Source of the DNA: Chengkuizengella sp. SCS-71B
Lineage (GTDB): Bacteria; Bacillota; Bacilli; Paenibacillales; KCTC-33759
Direction of reading: 5' to 3'
NCBI RefSeq assembly: GCF_040100845.1
Contig: NZ_JAZHSH010000001.1
Location: 3,270,501 to 3,334,500 of the forward strand
DNA: 64,000 nucleotides
This document shows positions 45,347-54,730 of the stretch, in pieces. Position 1 is the first letter of the stretch. Each line of letters starts with the position of its first letter. Under the pieces are notes generated by a model. It was not told the DNA's origin. It was given only the letters and a program-made list of their open reading frames with translations, and did no database searches. The translations under genes were made by a program, and so were the position numbers.

Positions 45347-47191
45347 ATGTGTGGAATAACTGGATGGATTAATTGGAATGATGATTTAACTAAGTACCCA
45401 ACAATTCTGGAAGATATGACAAAAACATTAGCTACTCGTGGACCTGATGCTTCCGGAACTTGGATGTCTCCTCATTGCTCTCTTGGTCACCGTAGATTAA
45501 GTGTCATTGATCCAGAAAATGGGGCACAGCCGATGTGGCGTAAATATGATTACCAAACATTTGTCATTGTTTATAACGGTGAGATTTATAACGCATTTGA
45601 ACTTAAGGAAGAACTTATAAATCGTGGACATACATTCCAAACCAATTGTGATACGGAAGTTGTTTTAATTTCTTACATTGAGTGGGGAGCAAAATGTGTT
45701 GAGCGTTTAAATGGAATTTTTGCATTCGCTATATGGAATGACTTACAGGAAAAATTATTTATAGCCAGGGATCGGGTAGGAGTAAAACCTCTATTCTTCT
45801 CAAACCATAATTCTACTTTTTTATTTGGATCAGAGCCAAAAGCCATCTTAGAAAATCCTACATTCAAACCAGAAATTGGAGCTGAAGGTTTAGCCGAAAT
45901 ATTTGTCATTGGACCAGCTCGTACTCCAGGACATGGAATATACAACAACATGGAGGAATTAAAACCAGGTTATTGTTTAGAATTAGATAAAAATGGTTTG
46001 AAAAAATATCCTTATTGGAAATTAGAATCACATCCTCATTTTGAAAATGAAGATCAAACAGCTCAAACGATTAAAGATCTATTAATCGATACAGTTGAAA
46101 GACAACTTGTTTCCGATGTGCCTGTATGTACATTATTATCTGGTGGTTTAGATTCTAGCGCACTTACAGCAATAGCAGTAAATTATTATAATAAAACAAA
46201 ACAAGGGACTGTGAATACCTTCTCTGTTGATTATGTAGATAATGATATTCATTTTAAAGAAAATGATTTCCAACCAAATTCTGATCAACCTTGGATTCAA
46301 CGAATGAGTAGTATTTTAAACACGAATCACAAAAACATACAATTTGATACCCCAGAGTTAGTTGAATCCTTAAAAGCGGTTGTGGATGCACGTGACACTC
46401 CAGGAATGGCGGATGTGGATGCTTCACTTTATTTATTTTGTCGCGAAATTAAAAAACAGGCTACAGTGGCTATATCCGGTGAAGCTGCTGATGAGATATT
46501 TGGTGGCTATCCTTGGTTTCACAGGGAAGATTCATTAAATGCAAACACTTTTCCATGGTCGCTTACACTAAATAAGAGACTTGAAATTCTATCTGATGAA
46601 TTAAAAGAATGGATTCGTCCAGAACAGTATGTAGAAGATCGTTATGCACAAGCTATTGGGGAAGTTCCACATTTAAAAGGAGAAACTGCTGAGCAAAAAC
46701 AAATGAGACAAATGTCATATTTAAATATAACTCGCTTTATGCCAACTTTATTGGATAGGAAAGATCGGATGAGTATGCGAGTGGGTCTTGAAGTTCGTGT
46801 TCCTTACTGTGATCATCGTTTAATAGATTATGTATGGAATATTCCCTGGGAAATTAAAATAGCAGGAAATCGTGAAAAAGGCATCCTAAGAAAAGCATTA
46901 AAAGGAATACTACCTGAGGATGTCATTCAGCGTAAAAAGAGCCCTTATCCAAAAACACATAATCCGAATTACACAGAAGCAGTGAAAAAATGGGTTTTGG
47001 AAATTCTTGATGATCCTTCTTCTCCACTACAATCTCTAATCAATGTTAAAAAAATTAAAGAAATTGCCAACTCGGATGTGAAATCTTATCATTTCCCTTG
47101 GTTTGGTCAATTGATGTCAGGACCACAGTTATTTGCTTATTTAGCTCAGGTAGATTTATGGCTTAGAAAATATAATATTAGTATAAAATAG
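45347..47191 (+). CDS. asnB: Asparagine synthetase (glutamine-hydrolysing), AsnO-like
   Basis: Converts aspartate, glutamine and ATP to asparagine. 614 residues: an N-terminal Ntn glutaminase domain with catalytic Cys2 (MCGITGW) and RGPDASG, then a synthetase domain with the pyrophosphate loop LLSGGLDSSAL near residue 266 and SGEAADEIFGGYPW. Length and the MCGITGW start resemble B. subtilis AsnO, which is sporulation-linked, more than AsnB. GAGAGGATG lies before the ATG. It is the first core gene right of the accessory region and is convergent with rdgB. Confidence 0.92.
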   Translation: MCGITGWINWNDDLTKYPTILEDMTKTLATRGPDASGTWMSPHCSLGHRRLSVIDPENGAQPMWRKYDYQTFVIVYNGEIYNAFELKEELINRGHTFQTNCDTEVVLISYIEWGAKCVERLNGIFAFAIWNDLQEKLFIARDRVGVKPLFFSNHNSTFLFGSEPKAILENPTFKPEIGAEGLAEIFVIGPARTPGHGIYNNMEELKPGYCLELDKNGLKKYPYWKLESHPHFENEDQTAQTIKDLLIDTVERQLVSDVPVCTLLSGGLDSSALTAIAVNYYNKTKQGTVNTFSVDYVDNDIHFKENDFQPNSDQPWIQRMSSILNTNHKNIQFDTPELVESLKAVVDARDTPGMADVDASLYLFCREIKKQATVAISGEAADEIFGGYPWFHREDSLNANTFPWSLTLNKRLEILSDELKEWIRPEQYVEDRYAQAIGEVPHLKGETAEQKQMRQMSYLNITRFMPTLLDRKDRMSMRVGLEVRVPYCDHRLIDYVWNIPWEIKIAGNREKGILRKALKGILPEDVIQRKKSPYPKTHNPNYTEAVKKWVLEILDDPSSPLQSLINVKKIKEIANSDVKSYHFPWFGQLMSGPQLFAYLAQVDLWLRKYNISIK

Positions 47192-47192
47192 T

Positions 47193-47807
47193 TCACTTTA
47201 ATATTTCGTACAATTTCTTTAATGCATTTGCACGGTGGCTGATTTTATTTTTTTCTTCAACATTTAATTCTGCCATCGTTTTTTTATATTGAGGTAAATA
47301 AAATAACGGATCATAACCAAAACCACATTCACCTCTTGGTTGATTTATAATCCTTCCTTCACAAGTTCCTTCAACTTTGATTACTTGATTTGAATTAGGA
47401 TTAACAAGCACAAGTGCACACACAAACTGTGCTTTACTTAAACATCCATTTTCATCAGGTTCGATGTTTAAATTATTTAATTCATTTAAAAGTTTATTAT
47501 TATTTAAGTTATCATTGCCATGTTCACCAGCATATCTTGCGGAGTAAATACCTGGAGCACCTTTTAATTGATCAACGCATAAACCTGAATCGTCTGCAAT
47601 TACTGTAGTATTTAGATACTTGGCAATGATACTTGCTTTTTTTTCTGCATTTTCTATAAATGAAATGCCATCTTCAATAATTTCTGGGACTTGATCTATA
47701 TCTGCTAAACTCCGTACTTTTTTATTTAACTTTTGAAACAACTTCGCAAATTCTTTAACTTTTCCTTGATTTTTAGTAGCTACAATTACAAATTCTTCGT
47801 TGATCAT
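47193..47807 (-). CDS. rdgB: XTP/dITP diphosphatase (RdgB/HAM1)
   Basis: Hydrolyses non-canonical purine nucleoside triphosphates. 204 residues with VIVATKNQGKVKEF near the start, TVIADDSGLCVD (catalytic Asp) near residue 70, GFGYDPLF and the final SHRANAL block. Its ATG overlaps the rph stop by one base (TAATG), so the two are translationally coupled, as in B. subtilis rph-ysnA. Confidence 0.95.
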   Translation of the reverse strand: MINEEFVIVATKNQGKVKEFAKLFQKLNKKVRSLADIDQVPEIIEDGISFIENAEKKASIIAKYLNTTVIADDSGLCVDQLKGAPGIYSARYAGEHGNDNLNNNKLLNELNNLNIEPDENGCLSKAQFVCALVLVNPNSNQVIKVEGTCEGRIINQPRGECGFGYDPLFYLPQYKKTMAELNVEEKNKISHRANALKKLYEILK

Positions 47808-48547
47808 TATTTTGCACCTATTTTTGTACTAATGTCACCCAATGCATCTTTTTGTAATTGAATAATAGATTGAATCCCAGATTCAGCTAAGTCAACTAAC
47901 TGTGTAAATTCTTCTTTGGAGAATGGTGCATCTTCCCCTGTTCCTTGTATCTCTACAAATTTGCCTTGACCTGTCATCACTACATTCATATCTACTTTGG
48001 CTGTAGAATCTTCTTTATAATTCAAATCTAATAAAGCTTTTTCATTTACAATCCCAACGCTTACGGATGCTAAGTAATCTGTAAGTGGAAACTGGGGCAG
48101 TTGTTTTCCCTTGAAAAATTTGTTTATTGCTAATGCAGTTGCTACAAATGCACCCGAAATGGAAGTTGTACGTGTGCCACCATCTGCTTGAATTACATCA
48201 CAATCTAGAGTAATCGTCCTTTCCCCCAATGCCTTTAAATTCACGACTGAGCGAAGTGAACGACCGATTAAACGTTGAATCTCCATTGTTCTACCACTTA
48301 ATTTCCCTTTTGCAGCTTCACGTTGATTTCGGGTTTGAGTGGCTCTAGGAAGCATAGAGTATTCCGCATTGATCCACCCTTTACCCTGCCCTTTTAAAAA
48401 AGGTGGAACTCTATCTTCAATACTAGCTGTACAAATCACTTTTGTATCACCAAACTCAATTAGCACAGAGCCTTCTGCATATTTGTTAAAATTAGTTGTA
48501 ATTTTAATGGATCTTAATTCCTTATTTGATCTTCCATCTATTCTCAA
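47807..48547 (-). CDS. rph: Ribonuclease PH
   Basis: Phosphate-dependent 3'-5' exoribonuclease that trims tRNA 3' ends. 246 residues with [34 protein letters not shown] and [18 protein letters not shown]. Start is TTG 48547 behind GGGGG. The gerM-rph-rdgB order is conserved with B. subtilis. Confidence 0.96.
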   Translation of the reverse strand: MRIDGRSNKELRSIKITTNFNKYAEGSVLIEFGDTKVICTASIEDRVPPFLKGQGKGWINAEYSMLPRATQTRNQREAAKGKLSGRTMEIQRLIGRSLRSVVNLKALGERTITLDCDVIQADGGTRTTSISGAFVATALAINKFFKGKQLPQFPLTDYLASVSVGIVNEKALLDLNYKEDSTAKVDMNVVMTGQGKFVEIQGTGEDAPFSKEEFTQLVDLAESGIQSIIQLQKDALGDISTKIGAK

Positions 48548-48675
48548 TTTAGTTCCCCCTAATATTGTTATGAACTTATCGTATGCAATTTAATATTTAG
48601 AATACACCTCATTTTACCAAAACATTGATTTAACTTAAACCCGTAAGCTCTGATTCCATCAAAAAAATGAAACCG

Positions 48676-48701
48676 TCAATTAATAATCATATTGACGGCA
48701 A
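48676..48701 (-). terminator. gerM terminator
   Basis: CCGTCAAT / ATTGACGG followed on the minus strand by TTTCATTTTTTTG. It lies about 220 bp past the gerM stop, after the 69-bp repeats. Confidence 0.8.
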
Positions 48702-48732
48702 GGCATATCCTTCATAGATTGGGTACCAGCTT

Positions 48733-48917
48733 ATTCTTTACGGATTATGCTACTTTAGGTATTACTTCACTTTTGTGGAGCTTATATCCTGGGGCCCCCG
48801 AAAAGTAATAGGCATAAGCTTCAAAGTTTCACTTCACTTTTTGGGGTTATTTTATGTTTCGGGCCCTGCAAAAGTAATCGGATTAAGCTACATTAGGTAT
48901 TACTTCACTTTTGTGGG
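48733..48917. repeat. 69-bp tandem repeat (three copies)
   Basis: Copies of GGATTAAGCTACATTAGG and the following TATTACTTCACTTTTGTGG start at 48742, 48811 and 48880, a constant 69-bp period. The middle copy is the most diverged. Between them are GGGGCCCCC and GGGCCC. Each copy can pair AAAAGTAAT with ATTACTT. It lies in the 3' untranslated region of gerM and contains no supported gene. Confidence 0.75.
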
Positions 48918-48923
48918 TACTAG

Positions 48924-49946
48924 TTACATTTCAAAAATATTCATATGGGCGGGTATTGTTACTGGTTTATTGTAACTTTCATCATTAATTAAAAACTGAA
49001 ACTGTGTTGCATCCGTATTTTCAGTAAGTGATAAAATAATGGAATGCAAACTTTCTTCTGATACCATTTGATCTATACCTAAAATATGATCACTTAAGTT
49101 CAACGTAATTAAATCTTGAGATTGATCAGTATTTATGACTTCAACTGATGAAATCATTACAGAATTTAATCCTGATGGCTCAAATGGTCCCTTAATTAAT
49201 TCATTTAATGTTGCTTTTATAATATCATTTGGACTTTGAATTAATCTTGTAACAGGTACATAATAATTTTGCAAATCATTCGTTTGATTTAGGAAGTATA
49301 ATGTAACTGGAGATGTTTGACTTAGCGGAACTCCTTCAGACTTTTCAATATTAATCCCCATCTCTCTAGATAATGGCTCATGAAGAGGAATTCCTTGTGC
49401 AGGCATTTTTTTCAAAGTTTCCCCGTTTACATTAATAATAACTTGATCAACAGTAGGAAAATCTGTCAATGCCCACGTAACCGCTTCTAGAAGCTTGCGT
49501 TCGTCATTCATTTCATAGTTTAAAAAATCTTCTGAAAAATCCACAATAGCTAGCTGATTTTCGATATTCAGTCCTAATATTTCTGTTCCACTCGGTATTA
49601 CAGGGGTAAAATCATATGGTATTTTTTCAGAAATCGGTCCATCTTCTACCATATATCTTAGTTTTTGCTTTGCAATTCCCTCAACATAAGGAATATTCAT
49701 TGTTACAGGTACGACATAACCATATTGATCTTTAAAATATAAAGACATTGCCACATTTTCAATTGCTTCCTCATCATTATAAACTTGATCTTCATTGAGT
49801 TCCCCACTGGTCATCATATCATTAGGAGGTGGATCAATCATTTTACTTTCCTCTGCACCATCCCATAACGAACAACCTGCTGTGATAGCCAGGAGAACCA
49901 TAAGTGACACGAGTGCCACCTGTTTTAACCATTTGTAATGATTCAT
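48924..49946 (-). CDS. gerM: GerM sporulation/germination lipoprotein
   Basis: 340 residues with a lipoprotein signal (lipobox ITAGC, Cys near residue 25) and two GerMN domains (about residues 60-190 and 215-335; each has the IVDFSEDFLN or LITLNLSDHI type strand). In B. subtilis GerM is needed for normal sporulation and germination and acts in the space between forespore and mother cell. It is followed by rph and rdgB. GAGGAAAAG lies before the ATG. Confidence 0.9.
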   Translation of the reverse strand: MNHYKWLKQVALVSLMVLLAITAGCSLWDGAEESKMIDPPPNDMMTSGELNEDQVYNDEEAIENVAMSLYFKDQYGYVVPVTMNIPYVEGIAKQKLRYMVEDGPISEKIPYDFTPVIPSGTEILGLNIENQLAIVDFSEDFLNYEMNDERKLLEAVTWALTDFPTVDQVIINVNGETLKKMPAQGIPLHEPLSREMGINIEKSEGVPLSQTSPVTLYFLNQTNDLQNYYVPVTRLIQSPNDIIKATLNELIKGPFEPSGLNSVMISSVEVINTDQSQDLITLNLSDHILGIDQMVSEESLHSIILSLTENTDATQFQFLINDESYNKPVTIPAHMNIFEM

Positions 49947-50165
49947 GTACTTTTCCTCCCCATCTAGGTTTTGTACTACTATGTATACGAGCTTAGTTAT
50001 AATTTATACTTCATTTTGTCCAATCATTTTTGAAAAATAAAATTCTTGTCTAATAAGGTACATATTTTTTTCTCTGTCTGTGATAAAGAAGAATTAGGAA
50101 GAGGATAATTCCTTTGTGTATTGTTTAAAATAAGGGATACACATCATACTTGGAGGAAAACTTTA

Positions 50166-50669
50166 ATGGCTTACCAATTAGACAGTGAAAAAGTAAAACA
50201 AGTTACTTTAGAAAGTTTGAAAAAAAGAGGGGTTAGCTTAGAGGATATTGCAGAATTAGTTTTAGTTTTACAAAAAGAATATTTTCCAGAATTAACACTT
50301 GAGTATTGTGTGGAAAATGTAGAAAAGGTACTCCAAAAACGCGAAGTACAAAATGCAATTTTAACTGGAATTCAATTAGATATATTGGCTGAACAAAAGA
50401 AATTGGAATCTCCTTTATTAGAAATGATAGAAAATGACGAGGGGTTATATGGATGTGATGAAATTTTAGCTTTATCCATAGTGAATGTTTATGGCAGCAT
50501 TGGTTTTACTAATTTTGGATATATTGACAAGATAAAACCTGGCATTCTTAAAAAGTTAAATGATAAATATGATCAACCTATACATACATTTTTAGATGAT
50601 ATCATAGGTGCGATCGCTGCTGCTGCGAGCAGTCGAATCGCACATTCAAAGCATGGAGCTGAAGATTAA
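50166..50669 (+). CDS. PgpA/YutG-family phosphatidylglycerophosphatase-like protein
   Basis: 167 residues from ATG 50166 (TTGGAGGAA upstream). Carries the YutG landmarks REVQNAILTGIQLD, LYGCDEILALSIVNVYGSIG and NFGYIDK. The family dephosphorylates phosphatidylglycerophosphate in phospholipid synthesis, though the Bacillus YutG branch is less studied. It is convergent with the methyltransferase gene; the stops overlap by 4 bp. Confidence 0.82.
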   Translation: MAYQLDSEKVKQVTLESLKKRGVSLEDIAELVLVLQKEYFPELTLEYCVENVEKVLQKREVQNAILTGIQLDILAEQKKLESPLLEMIENDEGLYGCDEILALSIVNVYGSIGFTNFGYIDKIKPGILKKLNDKYDQPIHTFLDDIIGAIAAAASSRIAHSKHGAED

Positions 50670-51397
50670 TCTGGTTTGTGACCTACCAAAATAAGACGTG
50701 GAGACGTCTTCTCATCAAATGGAGTCTGGTCATAATTCCCAAATACGTAATCTAACTGTAATTTGGCAGAAGATATCATATGTTTAAATAATGGTAAATC
50801 GTATAGTTTTACCTTTTCGATATATGTACGTTTTTGATTTTCATCTGTAATGATAATACGTTTCTTTACAAATCCCTGTTCAATAAAACGATATTCTTCA
50901 ATTTTTACTCCCTCTGAAAAACGTTCTGAATAGGGAACCAGCTGTTCTTTTACAACATTAGCATTCAAAAAATCAATAATAAATTTCCCATTTGGTTTTA
51001 AAATACGACTCAATTCTATTAAAACCTTACTGTTTTCATGATCTGATTCAAAATAGCCAAAAGAAGTAAATAAATTTACTACTGCATCAAAAGATTCATT
51101 TGTTGGAATCTTTCGCATATCTCCATGAATCCAAGACACTTTCTTATCCTTGTCTAGTTTTTTTGCTTCATAAAGTAATACATTTGATAAATCCATCCCA
51201 GTAACTGTATACCCAAATTCTGATAAAGCCATTGAGTGTCTTCCCATACCACAACATAAATCAAAAACAGATGATTTTGCAGGCAAATGCAACCATTCGA
51301 TCATTTTTTTTACTTCATCATAAGCATTTTGTAAATTTCTATGTTTATAAACGATTAAATAATCTTCACCGAAGCTTTCTTCGTACCAATTATGCAT
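50666..51397 (-). CDS. Class I SAM-dependent methyltransferase
   Basis: 243 residues with the SAM-binding motif VFDLCCGMGRHSMAL at about residue 41 and motif II VTGMDLS. FIIDFLNAN and a C-terminal beta-rich substrate domain follow. Substrate unknown. The GRHS signature is common in small-molecule methyltransferases of Bacillales next to lipid or sporulation genes, but context here does not settle the role. Confidence 0.75.
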   Translation of the reverse strand: MHNWYEESFGEDYLIVYKHRNLQNAYDEVKKMIEWLHLPAKSSVFDLCCGMGRHSMALSEFGYTVTGMDLSNVLLYEAKKLDKDKKVSWIHGDMRKIPTNESFDAVVNLFTSFGYFESDHENSKVLIELSRILKPNGKFIIDFLNANVVKEQLVPYSERFSEGVKIEEYRFIEQGFVKKRIIITDENQKRTYIEKVKLYDLPLFKHMISSAKLQLDYVFGNYDQTPFDEKTSPRLILVGHKPD

Positions 51398-51446
51398 AAA
51401 TGATTCCTCACTTTGAATTCGATGAATTTTATTTTACCATTCAAAA

Positions 51447-51490
51447 ACCTTCTTTTCCAATCCCATATGAATAGGAAAGTCAAAGAAGGT
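51447..51490 (-). terminator. gerE terminator
   Basis: ACCTTCTTTTCC / GGAAAG-tc-AAAGAAGGT with minus-strand tail TTTTTG, about 30 bp past the gerE stop. Confidence 0.75.
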
Positions 51491-51518
51491 ATTCAATGAA
51501 TGTGAAATATACACATGA

Positions 51519-51743
51519 TTATATTTTCAATTCTCCAAGCCTTATTAATTCAACGACTGCCTGTGAACGACCTTTAACATTTAACTTTTGCATGACATTG
51601 GAGATATGATTTCGAACTGTCTTTTCGCTTATATATAACTCTTTAGCAATTTCTCGAGTTGTTTTGTCTTGAACTAACAGTTCGAATACTTCACGTTCAC
51701 GGTTTGTTAATATGAATTTTCCTTTATCGTCGCTACCCTTCAA
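51519..51743 (-). CDS. gerE: Spore coat transcription regulator GerE
   Basis: A LuxR-type helix-turn-helix protein without receiver domain. It acts in the mother cell with sigma-K to switch late coat genes. I choose TTG 51743 (AAGGAGGGG upstream), which gives 74 residues, the same as B. subtilis GerE. LTNREREVFELLVQDKTTRE and KTVRNHISNVMQKLNVKGRS are almost identical to that protein. A CATAAAATA (51802-51810, minus strand) is a sigma-K-like -10 for its own promoter. It may control the late-sporulation genes at 32-45 kb. Confidence 0.95.
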   Translation of the reverse strand: MKGSDDKGKFILTNREREVFELLVQDKTTREIAKELYISEKTVRNHISNVMQKLNVKGRSQAVVELIRLGELKI

Positions 51744-51859
51744 TATCGTCACCCCTCCTTGTTTGGGTTTAGAATTACAAGGTCAAGGGATACAGTCAAA
51801 TTATTTTATGAAAAGTAGCGGTCGATGGTGCGGCAGTTTTCGAAAAATAGGCTATAAAT

Positions 51860-52636
51860 TTATCTATTTGTTGGATTCATTATACTGCGTTGATTATTAT
51901 TGTCATTATTATTCATATTTCGATCCATATTCATTGGGAAAACTCGATTCATAAAAGTATTAAATTCATCCATAAACCCTCTAACAGGTCTACCTTCACC
52001 AATATCAACCATGTAATTGTTAATTCGTTCTACAAAATCAGCATTTGCAGAAACATATACATTATTCACATTCTTATCCATGGATTTTACTTTATTGGAT
52101 ATTTTCTTTTTCACTTCATTTGTCATCGTATCAGAGAATGATCGAACCTTTTTACCCGCGTTCATTCCTAAACCATAATATTCAACATTACCTTTAGAGG
52201 TGCCTTTAAGAGACTTTCCTTTAATGGATTTTCCTGTCATTCCTTTATTAGTATTATCAGTTAATTCTACAGCGATATAAGCATTATTATCCGTTAGCAA
52301 TACATTCGCTCTTTTAACTTCCTTCATGTTTGCAATTGCATTTGCAATCTTCTTACTTTCTCTCACATTTGTATTTTGGTGAATATTATTCGCGCGCATA
52401 TCACTAGCCCGATTATTCAACCTGTCTGTATTTAATATGTTATTTCGAGTATTCATTCCTAAGCGGTTTGCATTGTAATTCCTACCATCTCGATCATTTG
52501 CGTCATATACTCCATATGGATTAATATTATCCCCTGTTCGATTATCAATAGCACCTTCATTATCAGTTGTACAAGCACTTAATGAAAATATAAGTGAACC
52601 AGCAACAATGAATCGAGTAAACACTGAATTTACCAT
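51860..52636 (-). CDS. YhcN/YlaJ-family sporulation lipoprotein
   Basis: 258 residues. A lipoprotein signal (lipobox SLSAC) is followed by an Asn-rich linker and a YhcN/YlaJ domain from about residue 90 to 225 (KKIANAIANMKEVKRANVLLTDNNAYIAV-type and VYVSANADFVERIN). The C-terminus is again Asn/Met-rich. Members lie in the inner spore membrane or cortex region. TGGAGGCG precedes the ATG. It is 117 bp upstream of gerE and probably separate from it. Confidence 0.82.
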   Translation of the reverse strand: MVNSVFTRFIVAGSLIFSLSACTTDNEGAIDNRTGDNINPYGVYDANDRDGRNYNANRLGMNTRNNILNTDRLNNRASDMRANNIHQNTNVRESKKIANAIANMKEVKRANVLLTDNNAYIAVELTDNTNKGMTGKSIKGKSLKGTSKGNVEYYGLGMNAGKKVRSFSDTMTNEVKKKISNKVKSMDKNVNNVYVSANADFVERINNYMVDIGEGRPVRGFMDEFNTFMNRVFPMNMDRNMNNNDNNNQRSIMNPTNR

Positions 52637-52765
52637 TATACGCCTCCATTCTAATATAATTTTTTGTATCAGTCTTAGGATGATTTTTTACTCGAAAAAT
52701 AAACATAGAATGCTTTGGTAATTCGTACTGTACTTTCCTTTTTTTTGTGTGAATTTTACAACACA

Positions 52766-52794
52766 TTGACAAATCAATGCGTTATCTTCATAAT
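52766..52794 (+). promoter_or_regulatory. fabH promoter
   Basis: TTGACA, a 17-bp spacer, then CATAAT. A sigma-A-type promoter with the FapR-like site over its -10 and start. Confidence 0.7.
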
Positions 52795-52811
52795 TAGCAC
52801 TAGGTACTAAT
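52793..52811. promoter_or_regulatory. FapR-type operator
   Basis: ATTAGCACTAGGTACTAAT is an imperfect palindrome close to the FapR consensus TTAGTACCTNNTACTAA. It overlaps the fabH -10. FapR represses fatty-acid synthesis genes and is released by malonyl-CoA. Confidence 0.65.
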
Positions 52812-52873
52812 ACTTAATAATATTCAGTTTTTACTAAACAATATATTATTTTATTAAAGAGGAGGTAATTGTA

Positions 52874-53881
52874 ATGAGTAGCCAAAATATGAGTTCAAAA
52901 GCAAGAATTTCTGCTATTGGTTCTTATGTACCTGAAAAAGTACTTACAAATCATGATTTAGAGCAGCTTGTAGATACAAATGACGAATGGATTGTGCAGC
53001 GCACTGGAATTAAAGAACGTCGTATTGCTGCAGAAAAAGAATATACAAGTGATTTATGTATAAAAGCCATTAAAAATATGATGGAAAGTTATGAGGTCGA
53101 TATTGAGGATACAGATTTAATTATTGTAGCTACAAGCACAGCTGATTTTTCTTTTCCAAGTACAGCGAGTAGAATTCAAGCTCATTTTCAATTAAAACAA
53201 ACAGGAGCCATTGACCTTAGAGCTGCATGTGCAGGTTTTACGTATGGCTTGCAAGTTGCTAATGGGCTAATCACCGCTGGACTCCATAATAAAATTATTG
53301 TAATCGGTGCGGATGTATTATCAAAAATAACCGACTATTCAGATCGTTCAAGCTGTATTTTATTTGGAGATGGTGCAGGTGCTGTAATGGTCGAAAAGGA
53401 TGGAAAGCAGCCTAGTTTCATTTCTTCCTATAATGGCTCCAATGGTGAGGGAGGAATTCATTTATATCAAACAGGTTTATCTACCAACATAAATGGAGTT
53501 GATCTTGAAAAAGAAGGCTTTTTAGTCCAAAACGGTCGGGAAGTATATAAATGGGCGGTAAACCATGTTCCAAAAGGAATGTTAAAAGTGCTGGAAAATA
53601 CAAATTTCACATTACGAGATGTGGATTGGTTTATTCCACACAGTGCAAATTTACGAATGATTGAGTCCATATGTCAAAGAAGTGACTTTCCAATGGAAAA
53701 AACATTGTACAGTCTTGTACATTACGGAAATACTTCAGCTGCAACCATTCCACTATCTATCCAAGAAGGTTTAAATCAAAATAAAATTAAAGATGGAGAC
53801 CATTTATTACTTTATGGTTTTGGTGGTGGATTAGTTTATGCTGGTCTATTAGTAAAATGGAATTTGAATCCTAGAAAATAA
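52874..53881 (+). CDS. fabH: 3-oxoacyl-[ACP] synthase III (KAS III)
   Basis: Starts fatty-acid chains by condensing a short acyl-CoA (branched in Bacillales) with malonyl-ACP. 335 residues with the Cys119 / His256 / Asn286 triad (AACAGF, PHSANLRM, YGNTSAA). GAGGAGG precedes the ATG. It is not followed by fabF, so it is more like the monocistronic second KAS III (fabHB/yhfB). The FapR-type operator agrees with this. Confidence 0.94.
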   Translation: MSSQNMSSKARISAIGSYVPEKVLTNHDLEQLVDTNDEWIVQRTGIKERRIAAEKEYTSDLCIKAIKNMMESYEVDIEDTDLIIVATSTADFSFPSTASRIQAHFQLKQTGAIDLRAACAGFTYGLQVANGLITAGLHNKIIVIGADVLSKITDYSDRSSCILFGDGAGAVMVEKDGKQPSFISSYNGSNGEGGIHLYQTGLSTNINGVDLEKEGFLVQNGREVYKWAVNHVPKGMLKVLENTNFTLRDVDWFIPHSANLRMIESICQRSDFPMEKTLYSLVHYGNTSAATIPLSIQEGLNQNKIKDGDHLLLYGFGGGLVYAGLLVKWNLNPRK

Positions 53882-53912
53882 AGGGAAATGCTGTTCTGGA
53901 TTTCTTATTTTA

Positions 53913-54509
53913 CTATGATTCACCAATGGCAATCCAAGATAATACTCCATGTTGTTCTTCTTCTCGTTCTTCATTATTACTTTCAATAAGAACAACATCA
54001 ATAACTGCGTATTCCGCAGTTTTTTCATTTAGTGCTGCATAACAATTTGAACAATCTGTCATAGCTACAAGAACATAATCCGTGTTTTTAAATGGAGTAT
54101 CAAAAAAAATGAACACCTCAGTACTTTTCTCCTCAATATTCATTTTAAATTCAGAATTATTATACTGATGGATTGTTTTGAGTTGTTCATTTTGCTTTTC
54201 ATGAACTTTGCTATCTGTTTTATCACGATAGGTTATCGTCGGTTCTTCATCAGCAAAGTTATTATATCCAAAATTAAAATCAAATGGGTTCGCATATATC
54301 AGAGGTTTATTTTTTTTTACTTTTTTCTTTTTTTTTGATGATTTTTGTGGATTCTGATTTAAAAATTGAAAGTCAGGAAACCAGTTTAAGTCATGAATAG
54401 GTATATTCTCTCTGAAGGAATCTATTTTCTCTTCATCCAACCACACTAATTCATTTATTGAAGGATCTATCTTTTTCATTTTTTTATTACGATTTCGCCT
54501 TTTTTTCAT
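53913..54509 (-). CDS. Protein with basic linker and WIAIG-type C-terminal domain
   Basis: 198 residues with three parts: a basic start (KKRRNRNKKMKK), a linker with a lysine run (residues about 58-68), and a beta-rich C-terminal domain. That domain begins at FIFFDTPFKNTDYVLVAM and ends in LSWIAIGES. The last part resembles the short beta domain that ends many phage tail or spore-associated proteins in WIAIG. GGAGG precedes the ATG. No function is assigned; the very basic N-terminus suggests nucleic-acid or polyanion binding. Confidence 0.5.
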   Translation of the reverse strand: MKKRRNRNKKMKKIDPSINELVWLDEEKIDSFRENIPIHDLNWFPDFQFLNQNPQKSSKKKKKVKKNKPLIYANPFDFNFGYNNFADEEPTITYRDKTDSKVHEKQNEQLKTIHQYNNSEFKMNIEEKSTEVFIFFDTPFKNTDYVLVAMTDCSNCYAALNEKTAEYAVIDVVLIESNNEEREEEQHGVLSWIAIGES

Positions 54510-54730
54510 TCCAAAACCTCCCTTTATGTTTATTTAGTAACATATGTCATCCTCTATTGTTATGTACAGGAATTCAAAGAAAATGTGCATATACCTAAAA
54601 TAATAAAAGTACTTGTTCTTATCTTAGTTTTTTCAAAACTCTTACAGCAATCTTGTTGAAAAAGTTATATAATATGAATAAGAACACATTCTAAAAACGA
54701 TATGAATATGAACTAGGAGGGTGTTCAAAC

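Noticed and set aside
48775-48975. Plus-strand frame with 23-residue repeats over the 69-bp tandem repeat
   Set aside because: The period is a multiple of three, so the repetition follows automatically from the DNA. There is no ribosome site, and it overlaps the gerM 3' end.
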